DNA of 64,000 bases from Thermanaerothrix sp. (GTDB lineage Bacteria > Synergistota > Synergistia > Synergistales > Synergistaceae), in assembly GCA_026417795.1 (NCBI GenBank), contig JAOACP010000001.1, positions 1 through 64,000 on the forward strand, written 5' to 3'. The notes under the pieces are model-generated. The model ran no database searches. It saw only the letters and a program-made list of their open reading frames with translations, and was not told the DNA's origin. The translations under genes and the position numbers were made by a program. This document shows positions 18,501-25,964 of this stretch, one piece after another. The stretch's first letter is position 1. Each line of letters starts with the position of its first letter.

Positions 18501-18557
18501 AGCCTTGCGGTTATAGCCAGGATAGTTCAACCCACTCTTGTGGACTTTTTGAGGTGA
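15516..18557 (+). CDS. flgL: Giant flagellar hook-associated protein 3 (FlgL)
   Basis: The FlgL ends are clear: VTNSMMHNMLLTDMQNNLAK and KKFSRPSDNPIDVTRSLAMD at the start, and the ISDVDLAEAATQFQMSQAVY helix near the C-terminus. The protein is 1013 residues against a usual ~300-500. Residues ~205-900 form about six divergent beta-rich modules of ~100-120 residues. Each has a strand pair, an LxDxIxxxINx-like helix and a closing DGSPV-like strand, recalling Flagellin_IN repeats. FlgL is the second junction protein and should be exported by FlgN. Confidence 0.93.
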   Translation: MLQRVTNSMMHNMLLTDMQNNLAKMLEIQKQLATQKKFSRPSDNPIDVTRSLAMDTTITENVQYQRNLDDALTWLKNTETAFDQITSVYQQVRQLAVYAGDGGLVDVDMGAIAEQLYQLQEEMRNAANYEVEGRFLLSGLSTGVRPFVRDERGRVVYQGSTMPVYFEMERQQLGRVSFTGRDLFQLDDKKYTITGFDVPLDFSWKGRDEIIQLQVGDQVVKARLPEKWKDEKLDNVADSTDYDRFREAQELEGYSLDDIAKALNESIEMGDLKRLVSVSVEKDVSKGVQRLVVRSHNGLPVRLTTWPETDIPNLSQGIKGAGVPLGFTADAASTMSVDFGGGVVYQVQVAGKTVAQIADELMKVPGIWAARKTDGVNEWLDVVSRDPSKPFSLKMEGTVQNLFGGVDTVSSLEVRKNVDHSHVDLGRLLGMETSLKSTEVSTVWSQDTTASPLHWKFVSGANRAELFINSDPDLTMEELAQRITAVAGDWLEAAVEADEPDGTYPSPDPLGNSGSNAEAATKRLILRTRDGSPLVLYDGEKAGANYAVQLGVDTALRGSGPVVYPSDGSGAFDENMPAMVEVTVGDNTYTVKLCRLKHDTGEKIAEAIVSQVNQQAGETILGVDKLASISDDFAILSLTGQPVRISDRGYGDPAYSAYTGGLAIQLGVSSGISGGGVAGNLAAGSDGMLRISSLGRSVDVPVLAGDNVKSLLDRVRELAGEWLNVSYYDPAVANPPGAGQVRFSISSKDGSPVSIFDVTGTAASTFNMGTAIEGSSLAAWSPVAGDVLTLQVNGLSHSIDLYDESSGQPIVSSLDELADLINARFQGQDLLARAVDQGGGNKKLVLTSPRGYVVTVDESAMSAATRLGLTSGPTWTASSPNRGGSGPFNQVQQVRTLGNQSKQDFFGVMDDLINAVRNQDRRGISDYLLGKVTSWGDNLLRCRTECGALVNRYENTQGRLKQNNVNLTDLQSKISDVDLAEAATQFQMSQAVYQASLAVIARIVQPTLVDFLR

Positions 18558-18564
18558 TGAAGGT

Positions 18565-19047
18565 TTGAGCGAGATAAGGCGTTTTGAGACCTCCCGGTTC
18601 GGTTTGCTTGAGGTGGGGGAAGAGGCGGTGATCCGCTTCCCCTTGGGGATCCCCGCCTTTGAGGATCACAAGGAGTGGGCCTTTGTGGGGGATGACCAGG
18701 TGCCCATCAAATGGCTTCAAAGCCTGTCTGACGGGGACGTGGCCTTGCCGGTGTGCCCCCCGGAGCTTGTGTTCCCCGGTTACAGGGCTGAGGTGGCCCA
18801 AGAGGACCTTGAGGTGATAGAGGCCTCTTCGGAGGAGGAGTTGGGCATAATGGTGGTTCTCACCATACCGGGGGACGTTAAGAAGATGACCGCCAACCTG
18901 AGGGCGCCTTTGATATTTAATCATGTAAAGAGACTGGGATGTCAGGTGATACTGAAGAACGAGGACTACTCCATAAGGCACCGGGTTTTTGGGGAAGGCC
19001 CGGAGGAGGAGATAGTTGAGCCAAGCCCCTTGAGGGAGGGGTCGTAG
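18565..19047 (+). CDS. fliW: Flagellar assembly factor FliW
   Basis: This 160-residue protein has FliW features: EAVIRFPLGIPAFEDHKEWA near the N-terminus, VCPPELVFPGYRAEV in the middle and NLRAPLIFNHVKRLGCQVIL near the end. FliW binds both flagellin and CsrA, releasing CsrA repression when flagellin is low. The stop overlaps the csrA GTG by one base, so the antagonist pair is tightly coexpressed. Confidence 0.95.
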   Translation: MSEIRRFETSRFGLLEVGEEAVIRFPLGIPAFEDHKEWAFVGDDQVPIKWLQSLSDGDVALPVCPPELVFPGYRAEVAQEDLEVIEASSEEELGIMVVLTIPGDVKKMTANLRAPLIFNHVKRLGCQVILKNEDYSIRHRVFGEGPEEEIVEPSPLREGS

Positions 19048-19304
19048 TGCTGGTTTTATCCAGAAAGCCTGGGGAGTCCATAGTGATAGGGGACAACATA
19101 GAGATCCGCTGCGTGGAGATAAGGGGCGACGTGGTGCGCCTTGGGATCGTGGCCCCTAAGGACGTCAAGGTTTGGAGGAAGGAGCTGCTGGAGGAGGTAG
19201 GTATGGCCAACGCCTCCGCTGTGGCGTCTTCCCCTTTGAGTTTGTCGGAGATACCGCTGATTGGGGTCAGGGTTGAAGGGGAAGTCCGGAAGGAGAGGGA
19301 TTAG
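19047..19304 (+). CDS. csrA: Carbon storage regulator CsrA
   Basis: The 85-residue product begins MLVLSRKPGESIVIGDNIEI and continues RLGIVAPKDVKVWRKEL, the CsrA beta-strand core with the conserved RNA-binding Arg near residue 46. The C-terminus is extended compared with ~61-residue E. coli CsrA, as is common in fliW-linked forms. It binds GGA motifs in mRNA. A likely target is the flagellin leader at 22112-22153. Confidence 0.96.
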   Translation: MLVLSRKPGESIVIGDNIEIRCVEIRGDVVRLGIVAPKDVKVWRKELLEEVGMANASAVASSPLSLSEIPLIGVRVEGEVRKERD

Positions 19305-19309
19305 GGTTT

Positions 19310-21991
19310 ATGAACGACCTTTTATCTAAAAACCTTGGGGAGCTCCGGGAGAGGCAGCCCCTTTTAGCCCGTAGGATCGAGGAGGATCTTAAGGGTCGCC
19401 CCCCCGTGGGTGAGCCGGCGGTGGAGGCAGTGCCTTCGGGCCGTTGGATAAGGGGACTGGGGGAGACTTTTTTTGATGAGGAGCCCAAGATCCAGGACAT
19501 GGGGGGTTATTGCCACCTGGTCCTTGGGGTTGGGTATCCGCCATATCTTTTCAAGATATTGAGGGCCCTTCCAAAGGACGCCCTTTCGGTGGTGGTGTTG
19601 GAGCCCAGCGTTGAGAGGCTCATAGCCACGCTGTCCGCCACCTCCGTTTACATGGCCCTCCCAAGGGGCTGCAGGCTTTCCTTCGTGGTTTGGGATGATA
19701 CAGCGCTCTTGGAGGAGGCCCTTTTCCACAACGTGGTTCCCTTGGGGATATACCTCTTCACCGAGGCCCGCCGCCACGTGCACCGGGGCATATGGGAGGC
19801 CCAGGAGCGGGAGATGGGCCGTCTGGAGGCCAAGTTCTGGGAAGCGGTAAGACACCGTATAGAGATGCTGGGCAACTCCCCGGAGGACACCCTTTTGGGC
19901 ATAAGGCATGGGGCCTTGAACCTCTTGAGGATCCTAAGGGGGGTTGACGGCAGACGGCTCATAGATCGTTGGGGTGGACGCCCTGCGGTTTGCGTGAGCT
20001 CCGGCCCGTCACTCAAGAGGAACGTGGAGCTGCTGAAGGGTGAGGAGGATAGGTTCCTCATCATAGCCTGCGATACCTCTTTGGTGACGCTGTTGCGGCG
20101 GGGGATCGTCCCCCACGCGGTGGTCACCATAGAGCGCAACTCCATGTACGAGGTTTGGATGCCCAAGGTGTTGGAGGAGTTCCCGGAGGAGTGCAAGAGG
20201 ATACTGTTGGTGTCCCAGTCGGTGAGCGAGCCCTTGACCGCCGGCCGGTGGCCCGGGCCGGTTTTCGTGGTGGGCAAGATGGACAGCCCCGCCGATACCT
20301 GGCTGGTTAAGGAAGTGCTCAACATGAACACCATGACCTCCGGGATGAGCGTGGCCCACATGGCCATGTGTTTTGCCGTGGGGCTTGGGTGTCCCAAGGT
20401 GGCGTTGATAGGCCAGGACCTATCTTTTGACGATGACGGCCTTACAACCCACGCGGAGGGGGCCGCTTCGCTTACCCCGGACGGTATCGCCAAAGAGCTT
20501 TCGTACCCGAGGCTGGAGGTGGAGGCCATAGGGGGCGGCAGGGTGAAGACCCACTACATGTGGTACTACTTCCTGCAGATCTTTGAGAGGCTCCTCAGCG
20601 GCTTTAGAGATGAAATGGTCTTCCAGTGCTCTGAACGGGGGGCCGCCATAAAGGGGGCTGCCGCCATTCCGCTTAAGGATTTCATGCTCCGGTTTGGCGG
20701 GGACCGGGCAGTGTCGCATCTTGACGGTGAGGACGCCAAGCCTCGGGATATAACCGAGGAGGGCACCAAGGATCTCATGGCCAGGATCTCAAGGGCCAAG
20801 CACGACATAGACTTTTGCCTTGGCGTGCTGGACCAGATGGATCAGGAGATAGACCGGGCAGCGTCGGCGGGGCTTTCGCCCTCCAGGAGGAGGCAGCACG
20901 CCCTTAAGGTGGCGGATCTTTTGGACCGGCTGCACAACGCCCACAGAGCCCTGGCCTTCATAGGCCAGAGCTACACCCACCTTTCCGGCGTCGCCATAGC
21001 CAGGACCAGGTTCCTTGAGACGGTGGAGCAGGTTAAGGAGTGGGAGAGGGTCCACCGGGAGATGGTGGCAAGCCACAGGGTTAATTTAAAATTCATGAAT
21101 CAGTGGCTTGATTACATGGAGGCGCTGTTGTCCCCAAGTTCTTTGGAGGTTTTGAAGGACACGCTGGACTTGAAGGATGGGGATCTTATCGAGCCTTTGG
21201 GGCGTGCCCTTGAGGAGCTTATGGGGCAGGAAGAGCCGGATCTTCTCTCCCCCTTGGGGCTTTTGATATCGGACATGCTCTGTCGGGTGGACCTGGTTAG
21301 GGGGGAAGGGGTGTCGCCGGAGCTTCTTTGGATGGCCGCCAAGTTCCTCTTCGCCCAGGGCAGGGCCTTTGAGGCCCGGCACTGCATGGGAAGAACCTAC
21401 GGCATGTTGGAGGGCAGGGAGGCGGAAGCGGAGAAGGTGGCGTCCTTCTTCATCGATTGGGCGTTGATAGAGGGGGCCAACGACCTCATAAGGGCCCCGC
21501 AGTATGAGTTGGCGGTAACGCTTCTGGACAGCGCCAAGTCGGTCATGCCCGAGTGGTCCTGTAGGATAGACGAGGTAAAGCGCGATATTTTAAGGTCCCA
21601 GCGGGAGTATGCGGACGCGGCCTCCGAGGTGGCGGAGTACGACCTTGCGGCAAGGCTGATGGGCTTTAGGAACGCCGCCCAAAGGGCCCTCATGGAAAAG
21701 GATCTGTCCAGGGCTTTTGACGAGGTCATGAAGATGGAGGCGGGGCTTGAGCGGTACCCTGGAGACGTGGTGCCACACTTCGCTTGGCTTGCCAAGACCG
21801 CCTTTGACGTGCTGGGGTGCGACGATAGTTCCATTGACCAGGCTGCCAGGAGGGCCCTTGACTTTATGTTTGGCCGGAGGGAGGTCCTCTCAAGGGCGGG
21901 GTTTCAGTGGGAGCCCCGGTGGGTGGACTACCTTAGATCCTGTGGGATGGACGTTAGCTTGGTTCCAGCAGCGTCCCAGGATAACAGCTAG
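19310..21991 (+). CDS. maf: Maf-type motility accessory glycosyltransferase (DUF115)
   Basis: This 893-residue protein has an N-terminal domain (about 1-190), a central DUF115/MAF_flag10 domain (about 205-430; AVCVSSGPSLKRNVELLKGE, VALIGQDLSFDDDGLTTHAE) and a long helical C-terminal region (about 470-893). Maf proteins transfer nonulosonic acids onto flagellin Ser/Thr in Campylobacter, Clostridium and others. It lies between csrA and the flagellin gene, with the sugar island just downstream. Acceptor and donor are inferred from position. Confidence 0.88.
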   Translation: MNDLLSKNLGELRERQPLLARRIEEDLKGRPPVGEPAVEAVPSGRWIRGLGETFFDEEPKIQDMGGYCHLVLGVGYPPYLFKILRALPKDALSVVVLEPSVERLIATLSATSVYMALPRGCRLSFVVWDDTALLEEALFHNVVPLGIYLFTEARRHVHRGIWEAQEREMGRLEAKFWEAVRHRIEMLGNSPEDTLLGIRHGALNLLRILRGVDGRRLIDRWGGRPAVCVSSGPSLKRNVELLKGEEDRFLIIACDTSLVTLLRRGIVPHAVVTIERNSMYEVWMPKVLEEFPEECKRILLVSQSVSEPLTAGRWPGPVFVVGKMDSPADTWLVKEVLNMNTMTSGMSVAHMAMCFAVGLGCPKVALIGQDLSFDDDGLTTHAEGAASLTPDGIAKELSYPRLEVEAIGGGRVKTHYMWYYFLQIFERLLSGFRDEMVFQCSERGAAIKGAAAIPLKDFMLRFGGDRAVSHLDGEDAKPRDITEEGTKDLMARISRAKHDIDFCLGVLDQMDQEIDRAASAGLSPSRRRQHALKVADLLDRLHNAHRALAFIGQSYTHLSGVAIARTRFLETVEQVKEWERVHREMVASHRVNLKFMNQWLDYMEALLSPSSLEVLKDTLDLKDGDLIEPLGRALEELMGQEEPDLLSPLGLLISDMLCRVDLVRGEGVSPELLWMAAKFLFAQGRAFEARHCMGRTYGMLEGREAEAEKVASFFIDWALIEGANDLIRAPQYELAVTLLDSAKSVMPEWSCRIDEVKRDILRSQREYADAASEVAEYDLAARLMGFRNAAQRALMEKDLSRAFDEVMKMEAGLERYPGDVVPHFAWLAKTAFDVLGCDDSSIDQAARRALDFMFGRREVLSRAGFQWEPRWVDYLRSCGMDVSLVPAASQDNS

Positions 21992-22013
21992 CGGATCGTT
22001 CTTTAGGAGGCCC

Positions 22014-22041
22014 TAAAGTTAAGCGGTATGGGTTCCGATAA
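22014..22041 (+). promoter_or_regulatory. Sigma-28 promoter for flagellin
   Basis: TAAAGTTA (22014-22021), 12-nt spacer, TCCGATAA (22034-22041). Both boxes match consensus at seven of eight. Spacer length and the GGGTTCCGATAA block are the same as at 12104-12131. Transcription should start near 22048, giving an ~115-nt leader. Confidence 0.88.
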
Positions 22042-22111
22042 GGGGAGCAGGAGGTGGTGCCGCGTCGTTTGGATGGGTTAATGTGTTTAAGGTCAAGTGG
22101 TTATCATAAGG

Positions 22112-22153
22112 CAGGGGCGCCACGGAGGACGCCCTGGAACATCACAAGGAGGT
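22112..22153 (+). promoter_or_regulatory. Probable two-site CsrA target in flagellin leader
   Basis: A hairpin (22112-22119 with 22130-22136, one bulged G) presents CACGGAGGA in its loop (GGA at 22124-22126). The second site ACAAGGAGGT (22144-22153) contains the Shine-Dalgarno and closely matches the CsrA consensus ACAxGGAxGT. A loop GGA plus an SD-overlapping GGA is the known layout of the Bacillus hag leader. csrA and fliW lie 3 kb upstream. Confidence 0.65.
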
Positions 22154-22161
22154 AGATTAAC

Positions 22162-24507
22162 ATGAGAGTTTACCACAACATACCGGCGCTTTTCGCGTAC
22201 AACTCCCTCAGCGCCACCAACAACAGCCTTCAGAAGTCTATAAACAAGCTCTCCACCGGTCTTAGGATCAACTCCGCGGCGGACGACGCGGCGGGGCTTG
22301 CCATAAGCGAGAAGATGAGGGCTCAGATCCGCGGCCTTGATCAGGCGGTGCGCAACAGCCAGGACGGCATATCCATGATCCAGACCGCCGAGGGCGCCCT
22401 CAACGAGACCCACTCCATCCTGCAGAGGATGAGGGAGCTGTCCGTCCAGGCGGCCAACGACACCCTGACTCAGCAGGACCGCAGCTACATCCAGGACGAG
22501 ATCGAGCAGCTGAAGGACGAGATAAACCGTATATCCAGCACCACCCAGTTCAACAAGAAGAAGCTGCTGGACGGCTCCGCCGCGGTGCTCTGGTCCTCCG
22601 ACAAGCTGACCACCAAGGCCTTCGTCCGGGGCGGCCTTAGGACCGTGGACCAGTTCGGCCAGAAGAACAGCGCCGAGGGCAACTACAAGATAAGCATCAT
22701 AGCCAACCCCGGTGACGCCCAGATCCAGAAGACCGACATCTTCAAGATCAAGCACGAGAACGTGATCATGAACGTCACCAAGAACACCAACAAGGGCGTG
22801 GAGAAGGTCCGGGTGGACTCCCTGCCCGCCGGCAAGTTCACCATCCTTGCGGTGTCGGCTGATAACTTCTCCGTGGATGGTGGTCCAATTAATAACCAGC
22901 AGGTCTTCGGTGCTGCTACCGGCGTGTCCATAATCAGCGCCCTTTCCGGCTCCGTTAGCGCCGCGGGCGGCGGCGGCTCCATATACCTCGAAGTGGTTGC
23001 GGTGGACACCGCCAACAGCTCTGTCACGTTCCGGGGCGTGGCGAACACCCTGTCCCTGAGCGGTGATTCCTACACCTTCACCAACGAGAACATAATCCTG
23101 CAGACTACGGCTCTCTCCGCTACCTCTATGACCGCTTTTGGAACCACCGCTATGGGTGAGGGTATCATAGCCATAAGCGCTGTCACCAACTATACGGTTG
23201 GCGACAAGATCGTTGTGAACTTTGCGGCCGGTAGCGCCACTGCGGACCTGCAGGTCACCATCTCCGCCACCAACAACACCAGCTGGTTTGGCAACTGGGA
23301 CACCGGCGCCTACACCCTGACCGCCGCTTTCAACGTTGTGGCTGCCAACGTGGCGGGCAAGGACGTGCACTTCAGGAACTTCTACCTCAACACCGCCAAC
23401 GGCACCCTCTACGAATCCGACATAGTCCTTACCTTGAGCACCAGCTTTGTGGCCACCGGCGCTACCCTTGCGGCCTTCGACGCCGCCTACGTGGGGCAGA
23501 TCGCCGAGGCGGACGTGCAGCTTAAGGACCTTGACAAGTTCTGGGACGCCAATGGCCGGTTCCTCCTGGACGATCCCAAGGACATCACCATAGTCCAGGG
23601 CGACGGCACCAAGGCCTCCATCACCCTCTACTCCACCGACACCCTGCGGGACGTGCAGACCAAGCTCAACAACGCCATCGCCTTCGACCTTGGTCAGGCC
23701 AAGTACCTTACCTCTGACACCGACAAGTTCGTAACCTTCGTTGGTAAGAACGACGTAATTTCCGGAACCTCCCAGTCGGTGCAGGGCACCTTCGTCATAA
23801 GGTCCGCCATAGCCGGCAAGGCTGGAGAGCTCAACTTCTCCGGCGACGAGGACCTCATCAAGGCCCTGAGCCTCAACGTGATCAAGAAGTCCACCGAGAA
23901 CCAGTTCCGGGTCTCCGTGCAGGACGCCCACAGTGGCGCTACGGTGGTGAGCAACGCCAAGGTGACGGGCAACGTGCTCTACGGCGTGGTGCACCCCAAC
24001 GTGGACGTTGAGTTCGACGCCATGGCCAACGTAAAGGTGAGCTTCCTCAACAACGAGTTCGTCCTCTCTCAGGACACGGGCAAGATCTACGAGACCAAGC
24101 TGCACCTTGCGGACAACACCACGGTCTTCCAGATCGGCGCCAACGAGAAGGAGGACATGGGGGTCAACATCGGCGACATGAGCGCCAGGGCCCTTGGGGT
24201 TCACAACATACTGGTCACCGACCGCGACTCCGCCGCCCGGTCCATAACCGTGATCGACAACGCCATCGACCGGGTGTCCAAGCAGCGGGCCGCCATAGGT
24301 GCCTACCAGAACCGCTTGGAGCACACCATCAACAACCTCACCGTGGCGGGCCAGAACCTCACCGCTGCGGAGAGCCGCATAAGGGATCTGGACATGGCCA
24401 AGGAGATGATGAACTTCACCAGGCTCAACATCCTCATGCAGGCTGGCAACTCCATGCTTGCCCAGGCCAACCAGCTTCCCCAGAACGTGCTGCAGCTCCT
24501 CCGGTAA
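22162..24507 (+). CDS. Flagellin, large
   Basis: The N-terminal D0/D1 (about 1-145) carries classic flagellin sequence ([40 protein letters not shown]). The C-terminus (about 690-781) has [20 protein letters not shown] and ends [10 protein letters not shown]. The length is 781 residues against ~270-500 usually, because of a ~530-residue Thr/Ala/Asn-rich beta centre that offers many O-glycosylation sites. Strong SD AAGGAGG. A sigma-28 promoter and a probable CsrA-bound leader precede it. Codons here lean to C-ending forms compared with neighbours, consistent with high expression. Confidence 0.97.
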   Translation: MRVYHNIPALFAYNSLSATNNSLQKSINKLSTGLRINSAADDAAGLAISEKMRAQIRGLDQAVRNSQDGISMIQTAEGALNETHSILQRMRELSVQAANDTLTQQDRSYIQDEIEQLKDEINRISSTTQFNKKKLLDGSAAVLWSSDKLTTKAFVRGGLRTVDQFGQKNSAEGNYKISIIANPGDAQIQKTDIFKIKHENVIMNVTKNTNKGVEKVRVDSLPAGKFTILAVSADNFSVDGGPINNQQVFGAATGVSIISALSGSVSAAGGGGSIYLEVVAVDTANSSVTFRGVANTLSLSGDSYTFTNENIILQTTALSATSMTAFGTTAMGEGIIAISAVTNYTVGDKIVVNFAAGSATADLQVTISATNNTSWFGNWDTGAYTLTAAFNVVAANVAGKDVHFRNFYLNTANGTLYESDIVLTLSTSFVATGATLAAFDAAYVGQIAEADVQLKDLDKFWDANGRFLLDDPKDITIVQGDGTKASITLYSTDTLRDVQTKLNNAIAFDLGQAKYLTSDTDKFVTFVGKNDVISGTSQSVQGTFVIRSAIAGKAGELNFSGDEDLIKALSLNVIKKSTENQFRVSVQDAHSGATVVSNAKVTGNVLYGVVHPNVDVEFDAMANVKVSFLNNEFVLSQDTGKIYETKLHLADNTTVFQIGANEKEDMGVNIGDMSARALGVHNILVTDRDSAARSITVIDNAIDRVSKQRAAIGAYQNRLEHTINNLTVAGQNLTAAESRIRDLDMAKEMMNFTRLNILMQAGNSMLAQANQLPQNVLQLLR

Positions 24508-24525
24508 CGCCGGAGGCCGCTTGAG

Positions 24526-24556
24526 GGAGGGGGGCCTTCGGCCCCTCTCCTTTTTT
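24526..24556 (+). terminator. Rho-independent terminator after flagellin
   Basis: An 11-bp GC-rich stem with one G-U pair (24526-24536 with 24540-24550), loop TTC, then TTTTTT (24551-24556). Confidence 0.95.
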
Positions 24557-24589
24557 AAAGCCCCATGGGAACCGTTCTAAGGTGGTGAT

Positions 24590-24964
24590 GTGTCGATGAC
24601 GTTCCACGATGATGTGAGGGCGTCGTGGGGCTCCCCTTCCGCCCTGGAGGGATTTGATGTTTTGATGAGCCGCCGGGGATTGACAAGTCCCAATGCGGTG
24701 GGTCCCGTTGAAGCCCCCCAACGATCCAAGGGCGAGTTGACCGAGGATGTCCTCCTGGACGCCCTTCGGAAGGCGGAGCAGACAAGCCGCGTCTTCGGAA
24801 GGGACCTTAAGTTCCGGTACCGCAAGGAGGCGGACGTTTACCAGGTGGAGGTCATAGACCGGGCGGATGATAAAGTAATAAGGAAGATCCCCCCCGATGA
24901 GGTGGTAAAACTCATTGAGAACATCAACAAGATGCTGGGCATCCTCTTTGACGACAGGTTTTAG
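24590..24964 (+). CDS. flaG: FlaG family protein
   Basis: This 124-residue protein has a variable N-terminus (about 1-55) and a FlaG domain with LKFRYRKEADVYQVEVIDRA and VIRKIPPDEVVKLIENINKM, closely matching the FlaG pattern (YVKVIDxxTxEVIRxIPPE). FlaG influences filament length in several bacteria. It lies after the flagellin terminator with its own SD (AAGGTGG). A promoter of its own was not identified with confidence. Confidence 0.92.
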   Translation: MSMTFHDDVRASWGSPSALEGFDVLMSRRGLTSPNAVGPVEAPQRSKGELTEDVLLDALRKAEQTSRVFGRDLKFRYRKEADVYQVEVIDRADDKVIRKIPPDEVVKLIENINKMLGILFDDRF

Positions 24965-24977
24965 CCTTTTAACCGGT

Positions 24978-25023
24978 TAAGCCCCCTGGGTTTCTCACCC
25001 CGGGGGCTTAACCTTTTGCTTTT
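24978..25023 (+). terminator. Rho-independent terminator after flaG
   Basis: A 9-bp stem (24978-24986 with 25002-25010) with an additional inner GGGT/ACCC pairing is followed by ACCTTTTGCTTTT. It separates the flagellar block from the sugar island. Confidence 0.85.
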
Positions 25024-25077
25024 CGTAGTTCCCGCGTAGAATTGAAATACCCAAACACAGGAAAGGGGTGTTTGCCC

Positions 25078-25956
25078 GTGAGCAAAGACCCGGTGGAGCG
25101 TCTTGCCCTGGGCGGTGCTCAGCTTGGGCTGGCCTACGGCATCCGTGGTTCCGCAAAGCCCGATTATGGAAGGGCGTTGGAGATACTAAGCACCGCCCTT
25201 GAGGAAGGGTTCTGCATGGTGGACACCGCCTGCCTCTACGGCAGCTCCCATGAGTTCATAGGAATGGCGCTGGGTGAGCTGGGGGCCTCCATGAAGGTGG
25301 TCACGAAGCTGCCCACGATGAGGGCCGGTGATTTGGAGGAAGCGCTGGCCAAGGCCCTCCAGGACCTAAGGACCCCCAAGGTCTACGGTCTTATGGCGCA
25401 CCATGGCAAAGACTTTAACGGACCCTTGGGAGAGGAGATGGCGAGTTTCCTTTCCCGCCAGCGGGATTTAGGGTTGGCGTACAAGATCGGGTTCTCGTGC
25501 TACTCTCCAGAGGAGGCCCTTGCGGCTTCCGGAGTGCTTGCCCCCCAGGTGGTGCAGCTTCCCCTTAACGCACTGGACCAGCGGTTCCTGGCCTCCGGCG
25601 CCCTTAAAAGGTTTAAGGCAATGGGGGCGGAGATACACGTTCGTTCCTGTTTCCTGCAGGGGTTGCTCTTAATGGATCCAGCCGAGGGAGCCGAAAAGGT
25701 TAAGGGAGCGGGGCGCTTCCTTGAGCGCTTTGCGGAGAGGGCGTCGGATTTTGGGTTGTCTTCGATGGAGCTTGCCCTGGGCTTTTGCCTGTCCATTGAG
25801 GAGGTGGACCGGGTGGTGGTGGGGGTTGATTCTCCCTCGCAGGTTTCGGAGATAGTTTTAGCCGCCCGTTCCGCCGCGGGTAGAGTGAGACCTGAGGATT
25901 TGGAGGACCTTATGTGTTTTGATGAAGCGGTGATAGACCCCAGGACTTGGGGATGA
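25078..25956 (+). CDS. Aldo/keto reductase family protein
   Basis: This 292-residue protein has an AKR TIM-barrel pattern: LALGGAQLGLAYG at the N-terminus, MVDTACLYGSSHEFIG with the catalytic Asp/Tyr region, VVTKLP carrying the catalytic-type Lys, and GLMAHHG near strand 4. It should reduce or oxidise a sugar with NAD(P)H. AKRs of this kind occur in nonulosonate and capsule clusters, and it heads the island here. GTG 25078 follows AAAGGGGTG. The substrate is unknown. Confidence 0.82.
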   Translation: MSKDPVERLALGGAQLGLAYGIRGSAKPDYGRALEILSTALEEGFCMVDTACLYGSSHEFIGMALGELGASMKVVTKLPTMRAGDLEEALAKALQDLRTPKVYGLMAHHGKDFNGPLGEEMASFLSRQRDLGLAYKIGFSCYSPEEALAASGVLAPQVVQLPLNALDQRFLASGALKRFKAMGAEIHVRSCFLQGLLLMDPAEGAEKVKGAGRFLERFAERASDFGLSSMELALGFCLSIEEVDRVVVGVDSPSQVSEIVLAARSAAGRVRPEDLEDLMCFDEAVIDPRTWG

Positions 25957-25964
25957 GGGGGGAT

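Noticed and set aside
17220-18530. 436-codon minus-strand open frame opposite flgL
   Set aside because: Composition-driven shadow (His/Arg/Gly/Leu-rich) with no recognisable domain, opposite a clear flgL.
22093-24324. 743-codon minus-strand open frame opposite flagellin
   Set aside because: Its translation is low-complexity Val/Gly/His-rich with no domain. It mirrors the third-position C/G bias of the highly expressed flagellin gene and has no SD.
24556-24583. Third sigma-28 promoter before flaG
   Set aside because: TAAAGCCC is present, but no CCGATAA-like box occurs 11-13 nt downstream; the A/T content also belongs to the flagellin terminator.
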